Source: Seison nebaliae (lineage: Eukaryota; Rotifera; Pararotatoria; Seisonacea; Seisonidae). From it: 64,000 bases of DNA. Shown here in pieces: positions 13,449 through 23,582 of the stretch (position 1 is the first letter of the stretch; every line of letters begins with the position of its first letter). Both the position numbers and the translations under genes were made by a program. Location: contig JALJEE010000715.1 in NCBI GenBank assembly GCA_023231475.1, forward strand, positions 62,001 through 126,000. The letters are read 5' to 3'. Under the pieces are notes generated by a model that saw nothing but the letters and a program-made list of their open reading frames with translations, was not told where the DNA came from and did not search any database.

Positions 13449-14812
13449 ATGGATGAGAAAGCAATGAATTATATAGATGAGGCGATAGAAGCGGGAAATA
13501 ATAGTCAATTATGGAAAGATATCAAAGATTCTTATCAAAATAAATTGTGGCATCAATTGATGGTTTTGGTGAAAACTCTAATTCTTGGCGATCTCCCAAA
13601 AGATTTCGATTATATGAAATTCTACAATAATTTCTTATCATCATTCGATCATCGTATTAATCCAGTTGTTATGATGGAAATCGTTGCTCCAGTAATTAAA
13701 AATTTTGATGGTTTTTCAATTTTCCTTATTTCAAATTTTCCAAATTTCAATTTTATTTGAATTTCCCTCGTTTTTCAGAAAAAGGGGATAATGGAGATAT
13801 TTTCTCGTTTATTACTGGATTGAAAAAGAAGGTGAAAGAGAATTCCACCGCCCAAATTATTTGTGATACGATGACATTGAATGGATTAATTCAGAAAAAA
13901 CGGTTTTCCGAATTGAAAGTTTTCCATTTAAAATTTGAAAAATTTTCAAATTTCTTTCATTCATTTCCAGAATACTTTACCAGAAATCGAAGATAAATTG
14001 AATGATATTAATGGAGTAACTTTAGCTCATACCAAATTTTATGAGACAGCAGCCTCTTTTTATATGTCGCAAGGAATGCATGGTGAATTCTATACGTCCA
14101 CACTTCGATATTTAGGATCAGTTGATATCGATATATTACCAGAAGCTGATAAAAAAATAAAAGCGTTCAATCTTTGTTTAGCTGCATTAGTAGCAGAGAA
14201 TGTCTACAATTTTGGTGAAGTGCTCCAACATCCAATTCTCGATTCATTGAAAGGAACACGTCATATGTGGATAGTGGAATTACTTCAAGCTTTCAATCGA
14301 GGTGATCGTGAAAAATGTAAAGAACTACACGAACAATGGAACAAGCAACCAGATCTCCGTTCAGCTGAAAGTAAATTACAACAGAAATTAGCCATTATGA
14401 TTTTGATGGAAATGGTTTTCGAAAGGAATCATAAAGGATATCATTTGACATATGATGAAGTGAAAGATCGAACAAAATTGAAAACAGATAACGAAGTTGA
14501 AATTGTCATTGAAAATCTTTTTCCTAATATTTTCCATCAGATCGAGTTGTTGGTGATGAAAGCAATCAGTTATGAATTGATTAAAGGTCATATCATTCAA
14601 CAAGATCGTTTATTTTATTTGAATTGGGTACAACCGAGAGTACTGGATGAATTACAAGTTAGAAATTTTCATATATTATTTTTTTTTGAAATTTATTTGG
14701 GAAAAATCAGATTGCTGGTATCATAAATCATTTGACAGCGTGGCAAAGTGAAGTTTCTGATCTCATAACAAACATCGATACGAATGCGGAAGAGATTTTG
14801 ACGAATTCATAA
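13449..14812 (+). CDS. PSMD13: 26S proteasome non-ATPase regulatory subunit 13 (Rpn9)
   Basis: Four exons: 13449-13710, 13779-13918, 13971-14657 and 14711-14812, with introns of 68, 52 and 53 bp (GTTTTT, GTTTTC and GTTAGA donors); 396 aa against about 376 in human. Rpn9 is a PCI-domain subunit of the 19S lid and has a structural role in assembly of the lid. Family-specific segments are SVDIDILPEADKK, NFGEVLQHPILDSLKGT, and the PCI winged-helix end with LVMKAISYELIKGHI and WVQPRVLDELQ. The last short exon restores the C-terminal helix (IAGIINHLTAWQSEVSDL), as in known Rpn9 proteins, so the splice is well supported. An acceptor-like tttttgtgtag lies 36 bp before the ATG, compatible with a 5' UTR intron or trans-splicing. 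The stop codon is only 65 bp from that of the convergent coiled-coil gene. Confidence 0.96.
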
Positions 14813-14877
14813 AACTCACATTTTTTTTATTAACTATTTTTTATATTTTAAATGTTCTTTTAAAATGGGAAATTTCC

Positions 14878-17800
14878 TTATAAATTGTTATCTGAATTTA
14901 AATATGTTTGTGAAGGTGGAACGAGTTGTGCTCGATCGAATAATTCGGAGAAGATCGACAACTCTTTCAATCTCTCATAAATCACATCGAAACGACATTG
15001 GAGTAAATAAGTTGCTGTTATTTCAACAATATTCTCCGTTTCTTCCCAATCTGAAAATTAGTTTAAAAATTTAAATAATAAAATTAAAGAAAAATGAGAA
15101 ACTTGTATCGTTGTTGATGAAAGAATAATTGCTGTTAGTAATTGAATAATTTGAGAATTTGGATGATAAAACATCAGATGAGAGTTTAGTACAAAAATCT
15201 TCATATTTTTTTGATTGTTCATCAAATTCCAATTCTTCTTCAATCTAGAAAATATTTGTAAATTTTTAATAAATTTTAAAAATAATAAACTCTCATCAGA
15301 AACGGTTCGCGTTGCGATTCGATTAATCGACCAATAAAATTGAAGAATGTGATGAAATTAATTTGATTTTTTGAAATCGACACATATTCCAATGATAACA
15401 AATCGATATCATCATTCTATAAAATTAGTAGGAATACTTTTGAAAAATTTTTAGAGAAATGAAAGAAACTGAAAGGAAAGGAAAAAATATTTGAAGAATC
15501 TCTAAAATTTTCTCGTTATCTACTTCACTCCAGTTGATGTGATGGAGACATTCACTGACACAGACGATATATTTGAATCGATTATATGATGTTTCGTTAT
15601 GAATTAGTGAGAGAATCAAATGGAAATAATAGAAATTACATTCTTCCAATGAAGTCGATTGTAATAGATGAAGAATCGATCGTTCTAATATGCTATAACC
15701 ATATTTCTTTTCACAATAATCGATGAAATGGTTCTAGAAATAACGTTGATTAATTTCACAAAATTATTCAATTTTTTAACCAGAATTTTTTTTGAAAATA
15801 ATTTATCTAAATCTTTCACTTCTAATCGATAAAGATAAGATGAGAATTCATGCCAATACAACACCAATTCCATCTGATGGGGAATTTGGAAATATTAAAT
15901 GTCATTCAACAAAATGAACTTTATCAATCGGTCTCGGAAGAAACGGAATATTATCTTCGATATCGAACCGTTTTTTCAGATCGTCAGTCAATCGATCGAT
16001 ATCGATATTATTCCATAGTTGGAGTGATGGTGTGTCGAAGTTGAAGGAAGAAGGATAATTTATTTGCATTTTCACATTTCTCATTTCGTTGACATGGAAA
16101 TTACCGTTGTTGACATTCGCGTCATATAAATCGAAAGTACCAAAATTCATATGATCATTATAATACGACGATAAATTTCGATTTGTACAATTTCTATTCA
16201 AAAGATTATTCGAAGAATTTTCAACAGAATTTCAAACGTTAAAGTATCATAATCGATATTGATTTGTGGTCGGAGAAATTTCAATTGATAAATCGGTTTG
16301 TCGAATTTGAGAATAAATTCTTTCTCTAACAATTTATGTGGACAAAGAAATGTCTATGTAGAATAAGAAAAAAAGAGATTAATTCCAAAATATTTTTCAA
16401 CTAACATCAACATAACAAGTTTTACAGAAATTATTAAATTTCGAATGTTTCCAGAAGGTTTTAGGAGACGCATCTTTCTCCTCTTCTAAACTTTCCGATA
16501 CGAATAATGTGAAAGAATAATGATTCAACGACTCCTCATTTATTTCACTTTCATCTATCACATCCGATTCGAGAGGAAGATAAGCATTCTCCAAACCATC
16601 CATCACATTCCGAACCGGTCGATCCGATGGATGAAAATCGAACTTCCTCGATTTCTTTTCCATTCGACGCCGTCTCATATTTCCTTCTAATATCTGGAAC
16701 TTCTCGATGTTATCTTTCTGAACGATGTGCCTCTCTAAACTCTCGCGACAACTCGCCATATGTTTCAATTCGTATGAGATATATTTAATTTTGTTATCAA
16801 AAATCCTCTTCAATTCCATCAATTTCCCCTTCTTCTTTTCTACCTCGTTCAACGTCTCCTTTACCTTCTCACAATTATCTTCATATTCTTTCAAAATAGA
16901 AATGTTCATTTAATCATATCATAAATCGGAAAAATTTATATGAACCTTTCATTGTCATATTTAATATGACATTTAATTGTTCTTCAATTTTTTTATAAGA
17001 AATTAATTGACTAACACACAAATTCTATATGGATGTATATTTCATTAATTTCTTTAAATTCCTCTAAACTTTCCGATTTGTTACAAATGTGTTCCCTTTC
17101 AATTCGTTCGACATCCGATCAGATAATGACTCATCTAAAATTCTTCCGATCTCTGTTTGAATAATTCAAATTCAAATTCTCAAATTCTATTGGAAAGTTC
17201 AAATATTTAACGATCATCAATATTGTCATATGAAGTTTTGAATTTGGATAATGATGATAATTGTTCCGAATTATGTTTCAATAACTCCTTTATAAAAAAT
17301 TGAGCGAATTATTAAATTTTGTCGATCATTTTTTAACTTTCGAATTTGATAATAATTGTTGTTTCTGAACAAGATCAGAAATGAATGTCTTTTCCTTGTC
17401 AACTATTTGATTTTCTGGAGAAGAATGAATGACATTTATTGAATTCGAATAGAAACCACAATCCGATAATTTAGATTCAAATTGTTTATTGTTAATTTTT
17501 AGACGATTTATGTCGTTGTATAAAGAAGATTTGACTTCATCAACTTTATTCCATTTCTCATCCATTACTTTTAGTTTTACTCGAAGATCTTCAATTCTTT
17601 AAAATGTCCAAATATTTCAAATCAAATCAACTAAACTCTGACTCTTTTACTTTTATGATTTCTTTTAATTCATTTTTCTTCATTTCATTCTCCTCCTTCA
17701 TTTTATCTATCAAAATCACGTACGGTATCTCTTCAGTATACGTAGTTGATATGGTTCTCGTATAATAAGTAAATTCTGGAAATGTTTGATTATGTTAGGA

Positions 17801-18029
17801 AAAGAAATTAACTGGAAATTTCATCTTTCAATTTCTTCATGAGTTGACAATAAGAACCCAATTTTTGAATACATTCCTCCCAAAACTCACATAGACGCTT
17901 CAACTTCTCTTCTCTCTCATGTTCTTGGGAATTCTCTAACAGAATCAAATCTAATTCTCTTGCTGGATGGATGACATTTGGAGAAGACGATGTAAATGAA
18001 CAGAATTTAACCTTTAATTCGAACTTCAT
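14878..18029 (-). CDS. Unrecognised multi-exon coiled-coil protein
   Basis: A minus-strand gene in at least ten short exons; not all joins are resolved. Clear exons are 18029-17813 (start codon), 17775-about 17643, about 17586-17337, 16909-about 16410, about 16358-16230, 16201-about 15915, about 15863-15780, and four further exons down to the stop at 14880-14878. The N-terminal half is charged coiled coil (for example KRLCEFWEECIQKLGSYCQ, then KEEKKK-type heptads). The middle has a Cys/His cluster created across a splice: FCKTCYVD joined to TFLCPHKLLEKEF. The C-terminal third is helical (NHFIDYCEKKYGYSILERS, then WEETENIVEITATYLLQCRF). I do not recognise the family. Long coiled coil plus a small zinc-like module could fit a ciliary or kinetochore structural protein, but that is a guess. 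The exon count contrasts with its mostly intron-poor neighbours. Confidence 0.7.
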
Positions 18030-18451
18030 TCATGTTCCTCCTATTTTGTTCTTGTTGCTATGGCAATAGCCCGATAAATAAATTTAAGTCATTCTTATTT
18101 GTTGTGAATTCGATTATTTTACAAGAAAGAAATATTTGAAGGAAATGTCAGAATTGAACTGAAATCATTCTTCGATTAACTTTTTCTTTGTTACATGAAC
18201 ATTTTGTCGGCATAATGTTCTGCTATAACGTGATTTCTTGATTCAATGAGTAAATAATAGAACAATGACACTCTGCCATCGATCTTAATGGACAAATGGG
18301 AGAATTCAAACTAAAAATCGATTATCTTCTGAGGAAATTAGTGAGGGAAGAAAATTGCAGTTTAATTGCGCAAAAACATATTTAAAGATCTGAGAATTTC
18401 TTGGAGAATGTTCACCAGTATTTGTCGCTCCGAAACTATCTTGGTGATATA
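18030..18451. promoter_or_regulatory. Divergent spacer between coiled-coil gene and secreted protein gene
   Basis: 422 bp between two outward-facing start codons, so it must contain both promoters unless unseen 5' UTR exons exist. No TATA box or other motif could be named. Confidence 0.4.
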
Positions 18452-18984
18452 ATGAAGTTTTATCTGACTACATTTATCCTCTTCTACCTGACATGCAGTT
18501 AGTGACAGTTATTTCCATTTGTTCCATTTAATCTTCTCCAGCTTCATACCATCTTCTCCATGCATATTCCATGGATGCATTCGAATTTATGGGTGATGAC
18601 ATCTCTGGTAATGTGATTACTTGTGACAATGTCAATTGTCCTGATAAACATGTATGTGACATTATGAATCTCGATGGTATGCCGAATTGTTATCCGAAAT
18701 ACGAAAATTTCGATGCTTGTCGAGTTTCTTTCAAATTTATCCTTAATTTATCCTTTATTATTTATTTCTAATTTATCCGAATTTAGAGTGCTTGCCAAAT
18801 GAAATGCAAAGTTGCTATGGAAAACTGTGAAGCAGATTGTAAAGATGTCTACTATTGTGTCGATAAGGAGAAAGAGACAGATGCAAAAATTAAAACGGTA
18901 GAAGTGATGGCAAAAGAAGCGGAGAAAATTGATGATGAATACGATGACGAAGATGAAGATGGAGATGTTAAAGGATTCTTCTAA
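18452..18984 (+). CDS. Small secreted cysteine-rich protein with acidic tail
   Basis: Three exons: 18452-18497, 18542-18723 and 18787-18984 (introns 44 and 63 bp, donors GTTAGT and GTTTCT), 141 aa. The first exon is a signal peptide core (MKFYLTTFILFYLTC), and the splice joins it in frame to the rest, which argues the model is right. The mature part has about twelve Cys in two clusters: CDNVNCPDKHVCD...NCYP, loosely like a follistatin/EGF half-module, and ACRSACQMKCK...CEADCKDVYYC. The C-terminus is Asp/Glu-rich (DDEYDDEDEDGD). No family was recognised. It is likely secreted or lumenal and disulfide-bonded, and the acidic tail could bind Ca2+ or basic partners. This is inferred from composition only. 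Confidence 0.7.
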
Positions 18985-19666
18985 GGATTATGTGGGATTA
19001 TTCTAATTAAAATTATTAATTTATTAACTCAACAAAAACATTTCATGTTCAACCCGTTTATTGTAGTTATTTAATTGAAGAACGTTTCCCTAATCTTTTT
19101 TTTTTCAACGAATAAAGTACCTTAAATTTATTATAAATTCTTATTTTACTTGTTCCTTCTTTTATTAATTTATTCAATTTACGCCTTCAAGAAATGTTTG
19201 AAGGAAAATTAATGACTCATTCATTCTCATCCAAACAGAAAGGCAAACAATTCATCCTATAATTTTCGGTGCATAATTTACTGACAAGAAATTATTGTGC
19301 AAAGCCTCTCCACCATTTCGTTAGTAGTGACAGAATTTATTATTCGACAATTAAATTCCATCGTTTATTCTATTGGAAAGTTATTCGTAATGATCTTTGT
19401 TGATTGATGAATTTGAAGTGAAGTGAAGTGAAATTGTACCTACTTACAAGTTGTTAGTTTGAGGAGACAGATTGATGATAATGAAAATGATTGAGAATAA
19501 AATCGTAGAAATATTAATAGAACTTTGAGCTTATTCCACTAGAGGAAAATCATTAGAGTTTCTTGAAAATAAATATCGGATATCACAATAATAATTGGGA
19601 AATGTTTCGAATAGTCTGAAGTACTTTCGTCTGTATCTATTGAATAGATGAGATTATTTCACAAAC
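18985..19666. other. Spacer between secreted protein gene and RASSF-like gene
   Basis: About 680 bp. It holds the 3' UTR of the secreted protein gene and presumably the promoter of the RASSF-like gene. No coding sequence was seen. Confidence 0.5.
19111..19116 (+). terminator. Probable polyadenylation signal of the secreted protein gene
   Basis: AATAAA about 125 bp after the stop codon, preceded by a T-rich stretch. Assigned by position. Confidence 0.4.
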
Positions 19667-21266
19667 ATGGAAACATCTCATTATTATAAACGATTTCCTA
19701 ACGAGTTAGTCACGTCCATTATTTTATTTAAATTCATTAAAATTTTAGATCGATTTTGAAGAGAATCAAAGAATATAATGAACATATCAATCATTCGATT
19801 TCTGATGATAATAATGAATGTTTGTCTGATTATCAAAATTTCGAAATAAAAGTAGACGATGTGGAGAAATGTGAATTTTCGGGAAGTATCCGAATATTTT
19901 GGGGATTGAAGAAACCGGTTCTTTTACGACCATTCGAATTACCATCCGAAGAGGAGAAGAAGAAGGCAAAAGATGATTCCATTAATAATTGTGCATATGA
20001 TATCGTCTCCATTCTAGACAGTACGTTGGAGGAGAGTTTAGACGTTGAGAAATATTCGGCAAAAACCATCCATTCTCAAAGGAAACGGAGAAGGAAGACG
20101 TTAGTGTATTGTCTCCCGAAATTGAACGAAGAGACTTATAATAATAATGACGGAACATATCGGAAGAGTAGTCGATTATTCAAACCAGGAATTGGAACAA
20201 TCACCACCATTCACATTAATCAATCGACAACAGTACGAGAAGCTGTTCAATTATTATTCGAAAAATATCGTTTATTAAATTTGAGTAATGATTATGTGTT
20301 GTGCAAAGTGGATAATACGAACAATCTATTCCTCTCAAATGAGGCCATCAAATCTAATTCGTATAAGAAATTGAATGACGATGATAAATTATTATATGTT
20401 CGTTTGGCGTTAGGTCCGAATGAAAATATTTCGAAAATTTATCTGATGGAAAAGAGAACGGAAGATAATGTCAAATGTTCTAAATTTGAATCGAATGAAC
20501 CGAAATTGAGAGAATGGACGAAAGAGAATGAAAAGATAGAAATCAATTTCAATAAAAATATAAACAGTCAAATATCTCAATATCTATCAATTCCCATCGA
20601 CGTCCTTCAGAATTATTTGCAGAAATTACAAACTGAAAACGAGATGATGAACGTTCAAACTGAAGCATGGTTTCCTCTTTCTTTCTCTTTCCAAAACTCT
20701 CTAATTTCTCTTCTTTTTATGATAGTTATGATAATTATAAGAAATATTTATTATGTGAATTGGAGAGAAGAAAGAATGTTCATACTATCTCTCTCAATTT
20801 ACCAATCACATCTGATGGAATTGGGTCAGATATAACTAAAAAAATTTCACCATCAAATAAATCAGAAAATGAAAATATTTTAATTCCAAAAAATAATTTA
20901 ATTGAAGAAAATAATTTAAATAAAGAAAATGAGAATATTCAAAGTATTAACGATATCGATATCGAACTAACAACAACAACAACAACAGTAAATAAAGAAG
21001 AAGAATCGACGATAGAGAAAGAGAATGAAATTTTTGTTGAAAGAAAAGAAGCTCTAAATATCGATCGTCCTTATTCAATTAATATCTTGTCGAATAACAT
21101 GAATAAAAATCAAGAGATTGAAAGTGAAACATTAAAACAAAATAATTCTTTAGGGAACAAATTGAAGAAACGTCAATCGAATGAACCATCAAATTCGATT
21201 GTAAATCAAATGAATAATTTGGTGAATGGCCATCGAAAATCTCAAGATAAATGTGTAATCGTTTAA
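19667..21266 (+). CDS. Ras-association domain family (RASSF) protein with RA and SARAH-like regions
   Basis: Three exons: 19667-19704, 19749-20669 and 20726-21266 (introns 44 and 56 bp; donors GTTAGT and GTTTCC), 499 aa. The 12-codon first exon was found by frame and splice phase and supplies an ATG; exon 2 alone has no suitable one. An N-terminal FWGLKKPVLLRPFELP segment resembles the RASSF2/4/6 group. The RA domain spans about residues 155-245 (TIHINQSTTVREAVQLLFEK, then LLYVRLALGPNE). A SARAH-like helix follows at about 288-330 (SIPIDVLQNYLQKLQ...YDNYKKYLLCELERR) and crosses intron 2, the place expected for MST/Hippo kinase binding. A low-complexity Asn/Glu tail of about 170 residues ends in CVIV, a CaaX-type prenylation motif. 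The RA domain would bind an active Ras-type GTPase. The family call is fairly sure and the subfamily is uncertain. Confidence 0.82.
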
Positions 21267-21440
21267 CATTTCTAATTCGTTCTAATCCTTCCTCCTATTT
21301 CATCTATTCCCAATTTCCCAACTATTTTTCCTTCTAAATTTCTTTTCTCAAATTATTAAAATGTTTAAAATTTTTTAAAATTTTATTTCGTATAAAAAGA
21401 ATGGAATGGAATGTTCAATGAAAATATTTACAAGAACAAA

Positions 21441-23582
21441 TTAATAATATTGAACAGATTGATCGAATGACTGGCGACATGTGTGCCAACACATGCCAAT
21501 CAATGCGACGAAGAGAATGCAGGAAATGGTAGAGATGATGTATAAAACGATTGTTGTATTTCTATGATCCATAATGGCGTCTTTATATCTAGGAGTGGGT
21601 GTGGGTTTCAATAATTTTCTCCACATCTTTGGCCAATAATCGATCCAGAAACCTGATTGATCGATACGCCAATTAACTTTTTGTTGTGGTGTTGAATTGA
21701 GTGCGAGATATGATAAATTAAACGGTAATAATTTCGGCCAAGTAATATTGAGATTTCTAGTGAATTTTGCGTCAGATTTATATTGAGCTGTCCACGATTG
21801 GAGAACGGCAGGATTATCATTGAAGAAACCGTTGGGAGTTGGATTTCCTATTCGAATGAAATTGGCGAATAAATGCATCGTATAATTCGCCATATCTTTA
21901 TCTAACGATGAGTATTGTTGTGTTAATAGATAACCATATAATGGTGGTGTATTTGAATTATTAAATAATGGTCGTCCGAAAATATAATCGAGATCAGCCG
22001 CATAACCGACACGTTTCCAAAATGCTTCTTGTGATAATGTCGATCGATATTGGAAGATGTACATAAATGAATTATTTTGTAATGATTGATAACGAGCAAC
22101 TTCCGCCAGACATGACGAATGATAATAATCCGTATATAAATTGATGAGTTGTTGACGAATTTCTGTCTGATTTTCTGGTTGTGGCCAATAAGTGTAACGA
22201 TATTGAAGTGCTTGTTCGATTCCTTCTTCATCGATCAATTCGTATGATTGAGTGACATCGTATGAAGTTCCTTCATACATTCGACGATATTTTATTGTTC
22301 TCCATTTATAATAATCATTCAAATGTCTCATAAAGAATTTTTGTAAATAATCATTGAATGTTTTTTTTTGAATTCCTTTTTCGATTCTTTCCACATTCTC
22401 TCCTGCTACATGTTCCACTCCCTCATTCAATGACATTCCCATCAAAATCGGCAATTTCTTATAATATCCATTATTTCTCAACGTTCGCGGATCGTTTTGT
22501 AGAAAGACATTCCGTTGTTCTGGTAACCAATTATCGATGACGGGACGCCAAGGATGACCACCAAATGTTAATGGTGCCCAAATGGAAATAGTTGCTAATT
22601 CTCGTCCACTTCTTTCTCTCAAACAATCAATCATTCGATAAGTATCGAAATGATAACATCCTAATTCTTTCGATAAATTTCTCGCAAATTCTAACGGATA
22701 ATAATCTTTTGGTATCACAGCCCAATTACACAAATCACTCCCGCCCAACATAATTCCTTTATCGAACAATTGAAACGATTCCGTCGACAACGTATGTAAA
22801 CCGACACTAACTGCACCAGCATCATGTCCCATCAATGTCACTCGACTACTATCTCCATTGAATCGATCAATATTATCTCGAACAAATTCCAAAACCATTC
22901 GCTGATCCCATAAACCATAATTTCCAGGACCTGATATACTTTCGGTGGAGAGGAATCCCAACGGTCCCAATCGATAATTAAATGTCACCACCACAATATC
23001 ACGTTGAGCTAAATTGAATCCGTTATATAATCGAGCTGATCCCGAATCGAATTTCCCCCCATGAATAAAAACGACAACGGGATATTTTTTTATTTCAGCT
23101 CGATCTGTTCGATTTGGTGCAAAAATGTTGAGATAGAGACAATCTTCGGAAAAATCATTTCCATTCAAATGTGGAATACGTTCACGTAAATAATTTTCAC
23201 CTTCTCTCGTTTGGATACATGAGGGACGATAAAATGTGGCATTATAAATCGATCGTCGTTTATGTGGTTTGTGCGGATGTTTAAATCTCAATTCATTAAT
23301 AGGTGGGAGAGCATAAGGAATTCCGAGAAAAACGGAAATGTATTTCGGATACCAATGTGCTACTCGATATGATGTACCGCGAACATATCCATATTCCGTA
23401 TACGCTTCAACATGACATACTGTCTTCCCACGACATGGAATATTTCCACTAGAGATTCCATAATTCTCTAAATATTCATTCTCGTCGAAAACGTTCGGTC
23501 CATTTTTATATTCGGAACGACCTCGACTCTTCCTCACGCAGAAGAAGATGATTGTTGACAGAATTATTTGAAATATCACCAT
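21441..23582 (-). CDS. Gliotactin/neuroligin-type cholinesterase-like adhesion protein
   Basis: Intronless, 713 aa. A signal peptide (MVIFQIILSTIIFFC) is followed by a full alpha/beta-hydrolase (carboxylesterase type B) domain: SVFLGIPYALPP, EDCLYLNIFAP, VVVFIHGGKFDSG, NYGLWDQRMVLEFV. A single span near the C-terminus (TIVLYIISTISCILFVALIG) leaves a cytoplasmic tail of only about 20 residues. The catalytic nucleophile motif GESAG is replaced by GHDAG (Ser to Asp). The segment that should hold the catalytic His reads VGYAADLDYIFG, with Tyr at that place, so the protein cannot be a serine esterase. A conserved Glu remains (LNEGVEH). This matches the non-catalytic adhesion branch. The short tail and length are closer to gliotactin-like proteins such as nematode GLIT-1 than to neuroligin. 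Expected role: cell-cell contact or septate-type junctions. Confidence 0.88.
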   Translation of the reverse strand: MVIFQIILSTIIFFCVRKSRGRSEYKNGPNVFDENEYLENYGISSGNIPCRGKTVCHVEAYTEYGYVRGTSYRVAHWYPKYISVFLGIPYALPPINELRFKHPHKPHKRRSIYNATFYRPSCIQTREGENYLRERIPHLNGNDFSEDCLYLNIFAPNRTDRAEIKKYPVVVFIHGGKFDSGSARLYNGFNLAQRDIVVVTFNYRLGPLGFLSTESISGPGNYGLWDQRMVLEFVRDNIDRFNGDSSRVTLMGHDAGAVSVGLHTLSTESFQLFDKGIMLGGSDLCNWAVIPKDYYPLEFARNLSKELGCYHFDTYRMIDCLRERSGRELATISIWAPLTFGGHPWRPVIDNWLPEQRNVFLQNDPRTLRNNGYYKKLPILMGMSLNEGVEHVAGENVERIEKGIQKKTFNDYLQKFFMRHLNDYYKWRTIKYRRMYEGTSYDVTQSYELIDEEGIEQALQYRYTYWPQPENQTEIRQQLINLYTDYYHSSCLAEVARYQSLQNNSFMYIFQYRSTLSQEAFWKRVGYAADLDYIFGRPLFNNSNTPPLYGYLLTQQYSSLDKDMANYTMHLFANFIRIGNPTPNGFFNDNPAVLQSWTAQYKSDAKFTRNLNITWPKLLPFNLSYLALNSTPQQKVNWRIDQSGFWIDYWPKMWRKLLKPTPTPRYKDAIMDHRNTTIVLYIISTISCILFVALIGMCWHTCRQSFDQSVQYY

